Source: a virus
Length of the DNA: 43,784 nucleotides
Strand: one strand, 5' to 3'
Virus record (IMG/VR): IMGVR_UViG_3300031223_000013
Location: 1 to 43,784 of that record
A model generated the notes under the pieces. The model worked only from the letters and a program-made list of their open reading frames with translations, was not told the origin of the DNA and searched no databases. Below, piece by piece: positions 39,693 through 43,784 of the stretch. The first letter of the stretch is position 1. The number at the start of each line of letters is the position of its first letter. The position numbers and the translations under genes are program-made.

Positions 39693-40418
39693 ATGGGATT
39701 TTTATCAAACTCTAGATTTGGCAAACTGCTAAGTTCAGTCAAAAAAGGACTCGAGCGGTTAACTAACAAGTATTCTTACGATTTTTGGGATGACATTCAA
39801 AATAATGAGATTGCAAAGTCGACAAGGCCAGAAAAAGAGGCTGTTGCATGGTACAGGTCGCAATACATGAACAATCCAGATAGACAACTAAAGCGTCGTA
39901 TTATGATGCCTGGCACACTTTGTATTTTTGATTATGATAACCCAAAATACAAAGACGTATTAGACTTTTATGACACTCAACCGTTAGTGCTTTGCTTAAC
40001 ACCTTTTATGACAAAAGATGAAAAGGTTAGAGTACTGGGCATAAATTTACACTTATTGCCACCAAGGATTCGTAAGTTGGTCTTGTATCAAGCATTTTAC
40101 CTTTACAAGGCTGAATATACTGCAAAACTTGCTAATAATAAGAACTCAGACAGAATGCAAGTTAACATAAACTGGCGAAGTATCAAGCGTCAACTAGAAC
40201 AGTACGGAGCTGGTTTCGCAATTAGAATGTATCTGCCGAGCTTGCAAAAAAATGTTATTGAATTTACGCAAGAGGACTGGGCAAAGGCAGTGTATATTCC
40301 AAGCAAAGGCTACGCGAAAATTGGGCCTGCAAAACTTGAACAAAAATGGCGTGAGTTCGTGAAACAGCAAGGCCGAAAGGTTAAAACAGCCGGAGACGGT
40401 CACACCTCATCAGTATAA
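39693..40418 (+). CDS. conserved myovirus-type virion or packaging protein
   Basis: The 241-residue protein has the pattern MPGTLCIFDYDNPKYKDVL (residues 71-89), FYDTQPLVLCL, then LGINLHLLPPRIRKLVLYQA (about 113-132), followed by a NINWRSIKRQLEQYGAG segment. I recognise this as a family found beside head and tail genes in many T4-like phages (motif: PG..Y.F.Y.PK....L.YYD..PLV and GLNLHYLP), but I am not certain of the T4 gene number, so no symbol is given. It lies four bases after the large structural gene and three bases before a homing endonuclease. Confidence 0.75.
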   Translation: MGFLSNSRFGKLLSSVKKGLERLTNKYSYDFWDDIQNNEIAKSTRPEKEAVAWYRSQYMNNPDRQLKRRIMMPGTLCIFDYDNPKYKDVLDFYDTQPLVLCLTPFMTKDEKVRVLGINLHLLPPRIRKLVLYQAFYLYKAEYTAKLANNKNSDRMQVNINWRSIKRQLEQYGAGFAIRMYLPSLQKNVIEFTQEDWAKAVYIPSKGYAKIGPAKLEQKWREFVKQQGRKVKTAGDGHTSSV

Positions 40419-40421
40419 ATT

Positions 40422-41603
40422 ATGGAATTCACACAAGACTCAATTTTAGAAAAATATTGTACTATTGGTCAAACATCAAATGTTGACAATACAAACAAGG
40501 CTTGTGTCTATTTAACTGTTAACACTATTACTAATAAAATATACGTTGGTGTTAGTTCTAAGATATCTAACGTTGTAGATGGTTCATATAAAGGCTCAGG
40601 TTTGCATTTACGTCGATCTATTGAAAAACATGGGTGGGGTGCTTTTGATTCTATAATATTGCTTTCATTTAGCAACATAAACCATGCATATGTAATAGAA
40701 AAAAGAATAGTAAGCCAAGCATTCGTGGAATCAAAAGCAACATACAATTTAAAATGTGGTGGTTCTGGTGGTTGGTCTTGGTCTAAAGAAATAAAAGAAA
40801 AGGCAAGTGCAAAATCAATAAAAACGGCAAAAAAGAATAGAGCATTAGGTTTACATAAAATTCCAGCATTTTCTATTATTGGTTCAATAGCTAATACAGA
40901 ATTCAAAAAGACACAAAAAAAGGCACACAATACGCAAAAGGCAAAAAGAAATCATGCTAAAGCTGCAGCTAAAAATTGGGAATCTTTAGAATATCGATCT
41001 AAAATACCAAAGAGAACAAAAGGTTTTACTGTTTTGTATAAAGACAATGTGTATATGCATGTCTATGATGATGCACAAATCACAGCAAAATTAAAAGACG
41101 GTTGGCTTAAAAGAGGACCTAAGCATACACAAGATACGAAACTAAAAATTGCAAAATCAACCAAGACTGCAATGACATCGTTTTTCGAAAACCCAAAAAA
41201 TAATGCTAGATGGTCAAATATTAGAACAAAAATGTGGTCTGATGAAGAAACAAGAAAATCTATTGTCAATAAGCGAAAAGATGCTGCAATAATCAGAAAA
41301 ATATACAGATTGCAATTATTAGACAAAAGTAAAATAAGCGAAAACATAATTTTATGTAACGAGTCAATTAGACTTTTATGCAAATCTGGTTTTCATTTAA
41401 AGTTTAGTAAAATAAATGCATCGAATATAGCAAGGCATATTTTACTTAACTATTCTGAGTTAGACTTAAATGTTGTTATTAATAATGAAATAAAAGAATT
41501 TGTCATATTATGCAAATATATTTGGTTATCTTGTAACGATATGCAATGTACACAACCAATTAATTTTTATGATAGAATAAGCAACTTACAACTTACAAAT
41601 TAA
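40422..41603 (+). CDS. GIY-YIG homing endonuclease
   Basis: This free-standing homing endonuclease, of the type called Seg in T4, cuts DNA to spread its own gene. The 393 residues have the GIY-YIG core near the N-terminus: VYLTVN (29-34) and KIYVG (39-43), then YKGSG (56-60), RRSIEKHGWGAF (64-75), catalytic Glu in VIEKRIV (91-97) and YNLKCGGSGG (108-117). The rest is basic, with helix-turn-helix-like NUMOD-type repeats (KEKASAKSIKTAKKN, KLKIAKSTKTAM) for DNA recognition. It is inserted tightly between two virion genes. Its lysine-rich, AT-rich codon use differs slightly from its neighbours. Confidence 0.88.
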   Translation: MEFTQDSILEKYCTIGQTSNVDNTNKACVYLTVNTITNKIYVGVSSKISNVVDGSYKGSGLHLRRSIEKHGWGAFDSIILLSFSNINHAYVIEKRIVSQAFVESKATYNLKCGGSGGWSWSKEIKEKASAKSIKTAKKNRALGLHKIPAFSIIGSIANTEFKKTQKKAHNTQKAKRNHAKAAAKNWESLEYRSKIPKRTKGFTVLYKDNVYMHVYDDAQITAKLKDGWLKRGPKHTQDTKLKIAKSTKTAMTSFFENPKNNARWSNIRTKMWSDEETRKSIVNKRKDAAIIRKIYRLQLLDKSKISENIILCNESIRLLCKSGFHLKFSKINASNIARHILLNYSELDLNVVINNEIKEFVILCKYIWLSCNDMQCTQPINFYDRISNLQLTN

Positions 41604-41634
41604 CATATTTTACAAATCCCTATTTTTCATATAG

Positions 41635-41653
41635 GTATACATATTACAAATAA
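41635..41653 (+). promoter_or_regulatory. candidate late promoter of the portal gene
   Basis: GTATACATATTACAAATAA is the same 19 bases as at 9140-9158 and lies 16-35 bases before ATG 41670. It lets the portal be transcribed although the homing endonuclease gene interrupts the module. Confidence 0.65.
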
Positions 41654-41669
41654 AAATTAGACTAGATCA

Positions 41670-43529
41670 ATGGCTAAAAAATCTACTGTTTCGACAATGC
41701 AAGTTCCAGGTATTACTAACTACGCTAAGCTAAGAAACGCAAACACGAAAGCAACACAAATACATAGGTTCAACCCATTTATGACTCAAATGTATGCAGA
41801 AAAAGCACACAAGCAAAGTGAAGCTGATAGTTTAGATGCAAGATATCTAGATGAAGATATATACAGTCAATTGCTATCTATGCAAAATACTGGTAGACAC
41901 AGAAATGGTAAACGAACTACATACTATGGCTTAAATAGTAAATCAAAACGAGACCAACTTATTCGCTTAAGTGTACATGATGTTGTCGATGAAGTCCTAA
42001 CTAAACTAACTGATGAAGTAGTAGTTGCTACTAAAATAAAGGACCCGATTGTCCTACAATTAGACACAACAAAATTTGACGCTCAAAAGTTAGATAAAGA
42101 ATTTCAAAAACAACTACAAGAATACGCAATAGAGCAGTTTGGTCGAATAATGAAAATGTATGGTTTTGGTAACCAAGGCACACAATATTCACTTTGGAAC
42201 CGAGTGTATCTTTTCTTAATCGAAGGTTCACAATCATACGAAATGGTTTGGGACGACTTAAACAATCCTAAAAAGATCATTGCAATTCACGAAATTGACC
42301 CTTTAGAACTTGAACAATTTTATGCAAAAGGTGTCAAGTATTGGAAACATCACAGGACTATGGGTCGAAAAAATGACTACATACTAATGTATGACTCTCA
42401 AATAATAAAAATTGACTGGTCAGATGCTTCACCAAACAACAGAGTTAGTTATTTAGAACACTTGCTAAAATCGTTTAATGATCTTAGAATCATGGACGAA
42501 TCAACCCTCATTAGCACAGTAACAAACTCAGTTTTTCGTATGATTGTTAAGGTTCCGACTGCCGGTAAAGGTCGAATTGCTGCAGCCCAAACACTTGCTG
42601 AAACAAAGCACATGTATAATGATGATATACAATACGATGCTGAATCTGGAGAACTAAACATTAATGGTACAGCAAACCAAATGATGATGAAAACGTACTG
42701 GATGTCAGATGGTGATAGTGGTACGCCAGAAGTGCAAACTGTTGGAAATGATGGTGGTGTTCAAATAGACACAAATAAAAATGAGTACTTTTCCAGAAGA
42801 TTTTACCAGGCAGCAAGAATGCCTTACAGTAGATTTGACTCTAACTCCTCAGACAGTTGGAATATGGACACAAGATCACAATTAAGAGAGGAAATTACGT
42901 TTGGTCGATTTGTGTCAAGAATTCAAGACATAGTACAAATGCTAATTCTTAAACCTTTGTATATGCAGCTTGCTGCAAGGTTCCCTGAAATTAAAGATGA
43001 TGATTCTATACTAGACGCAATTAAAGTTCAATTTAATTCATATTCAGTTTTTGAAGAGTTAATGCAACTTGACGTACTAAAAGAAAAAGTTGAATCTATC
43101 GGTCGAATCAGAGAAGCATTTACATCTAGAACACCAGATGGTGAAGAACTTAAATATTGGTCAGATGAGTTCTTAATCAACGAGTACTTACCAGAAATGA
43201 ACAAACAAAAACTCGATCTTAACGCTAAAATGGCGGCACAAGAAAGAGAAAACATGATGGAATATCAACTTAGACAATACTTAATGAAGACTAAGTATGA
43301 TCCACAAACAAACTTTGACCCTGAAACCGGACTGCCTATTAGCGACCTAGCAAAAAGAATAGAAGATGAAATACAAGATAAGTCAGATATTGACAATGAA
43401 TCTAGTCAACAGTCAACAGTAAAAGATGAAGTTGATGACGATCAAACCGAAGTTATTTCTTCTGATGAAGTTGATGGCGATGGCAAAGTCAAAGACAAAG
43501 ACGGCAAGAAAGACAAAGATGAAGACTAA
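41670..43529 (+). CDS. portal vertex protein, T4 gp20-like
   Basis: The portal forms the dodecameric ring through which DNA enters and leaves the head. The 619 residues (T4 gp20 has 524) follow the gp20 layout: a central region DLRIMDESTLISTVTNSVFR and FRMIVKVPTAGKGRIAAAQT (the T4 pattern is ED.LVIYRI.RAPERR...D.G.......A), then GELNINGTANQMMMKTYWMS, then FSRRFYQAARMPYSRFDSNS and REEITFGRFVSRIQDIVQML, and the SVFEELMQLDVLKEKVESIG segment. The C-terminus is a charged, disordered tail (DGKVKDKDGKKDKDED). The long tail is unusual. It has its own candidate late promoter. Confidence 0.93.
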   Translation: MAKKSTVSTMQVPGITNYAKLRNANTKATQIHRFNPFMTQMYAEKAHKQSEADSLDARYLDEDIYSQLLSMQNTGRHRNGKRTTYYGLNSKSKRDQLIRLSVHDVVDEVLTKLTDEVVVATKIKDPIVLQLDTTKFDAQKLDKEFQKQLQEYAIEQFGRIMKMYGFGNQGTQYSLWNRVYLFLIEGSQSYEMVWDDLNNPKKIIAIHEIDPLELEQFYAKGVKYWKHHRTMGRKNDYILMYDSQIIKIDWSDASPNNRVSYLEHLLKSFNDLRIMDESTLISTVTNSVFRMIVKVPTAGKGRIAAAQTLAETKHMYNDDIQYDAESGELNINGTANQMMMKTYWMSDGDSGTPEVQTVGNDGGVQIDTNKNEYFSRRFYQAARMPYSRFDSNSSDSWNMDTRSQLREEITFGRFVSRIQDIVQMLILKPLYMQLAARFPEIKDDDSILDAIKVQFNSYSVFEELMQLDVLKEKVESIGRIREAFTSRTPDGEELKYWSDEFLINEYLPEMNKQKLDLNAKMAAQERENMMEYQLRQYLMKTKYDPQTNFDPETGLPISDLAKRIEDEIQDKSDIDNESSQQSTVKDEVDDDQTEVISSDEVDGDGKVKDKDGKKDKDED

Positions 43530-43538
43530 AATAGGAAT

Positions 43539-43784
43539 ATGAACACAATATACAAAATTGGTAACAAGACTATTAACTTTAGTGCTACCGAATACTTATC
43601 GACAGGAAAAGGCATTAGCAGAGCTAACATGCCTCAAGTTAACATGGATTCATTTGAGGCATCAATAGCAGAATTCAAAAAAAGAGTTCGAATTGTTGAA
43701 TTGTTAGTGCCAGCAACAATGCTAAAATGCACACAAGATGAAATTAATATAGACAAACCCCTGACAAGAATAGCAAAAGGTGAA
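43539..43784 (+). CDS. start of an unknown gene after the portal, possibly ParB-like
   Basis: ATG 43539 lies nine bases after the portal stop and runs open to the window end (82 codons, MNTIYKIGNKTINFSATEYL at the start). The segment ISRANMPQVNMDSFEASIAE and LKCTQDEINIDKPLTRIAKG resembles the beginning of phage proteins with a ParB/sulfiredoxin-like domain, in which MPQ is followed by a strand and TQxEI. The decisive GxHR-type motif would lie beyond the window. The start is well supported; the family is a guess. Confidence 0.75.
   Translation, partial: MNTIYKIGNKTINFSATEYLSTGKGISRANMPQVNMDSFEASIAEFKKRVRIVELLVPATMLKCTQDEINIDKPLTRIAKGE

Noticed and set aside
1-43784. tRNA genes and CRISPR arrays
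   Set aside because: I looked in the longer gaps (7486-7660, 18724-18903, 30087-30370, 31153-31307) and saw no T-arm-like sequence with matching stems and no regularly spaced repeats with unique spacers.

Overview
This window is a 43.8 kb piece of a large, AT-rich, tailed double-stranded DNA phage genome, most likely a T4-related myovirus-type phage of a Bacteroidota host. The phage assignment rests on a T4 gp20-like portal protein, a gp44-like clamp-loader subunit, a T4 rnh-like 5' nuclease, a DexA-like exonuclease and genes carrying T4-type capsid-targeting sequences. The host assignment is an inference from three things: almost no gene has a Shine-Dalgarno sequence (starts follow A-rich leaders), recurrent promoter-like repeats fit the Bacteroidota pattern TTG-N21-TAnnTTT, and two stretches resemble Bacteroidota cassette spacers.

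Layout. Positions 2-5857 hold a truncated gene followed by six genes of packaged-cargo type. Their protein products begin with, or contain, MKSLxxxINES-like tags that end in the (I/L)xE cleavage signature of T4 prohead protease. Positions 5915-9095 are an early-type accessory region of small unknown genes behind near-identical promoter repeats, with one P-loop kinase that looks foreign. Positions 9140-11946 contain two late-type plus-strand genes facing the only confident minus-strand gene, a capsid-tagged NTN hydrolase. Positions 12022-29400 are mostly replication and nucleotide metabolism: a primase-polymerase/helicase fusion, UDP-galactopyranose mutase, DexA-like exonuclease, clamp loader, HAD protein, 5' nuclease, deoxyribosyltransferase-like protein and ThyX, with small early genes between them. 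Positions 29404-31300 hold small genes and a cassette-like array. Positions 31308-43784 contain an HTH-metallophosphoesterase, another tagged cargo gene and a virion module (neck-like protein, acidic helical protein, a 1294-residue structural protein, a conserved 241-residue protein, portal) interrupted by a GIY-YIG homing endonuclease gene.

How it works together. The replication genes copy the DNA, with ThyX and the deoxyribosyltransferase-like protein feeding nucleotide pools. The portal and neighbouring proteins build the head. The tagged proteins are predicted to be packaged in the prohead, trimmed by a gp21-like protease (not in this window) and perhaps delivered with the DNA. The most striking observation is that the tagged NTN hydrolase has its predicted nucleophile, Cys28, directly after Ile-Asn-Glu. 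The same protease that matures the capsid would therefore expose the catalytic N-terminal cysteine, making an enzyme that is switched on by capsid maturation. Other notable points are cargo tags buried inside longer reading frames, modules shared among cargo proteins, a palindromic early promoter family, a candidate late promoter GTATACATATTA present on both strands, and a phage-borne UDP-galactopyranose mutase.
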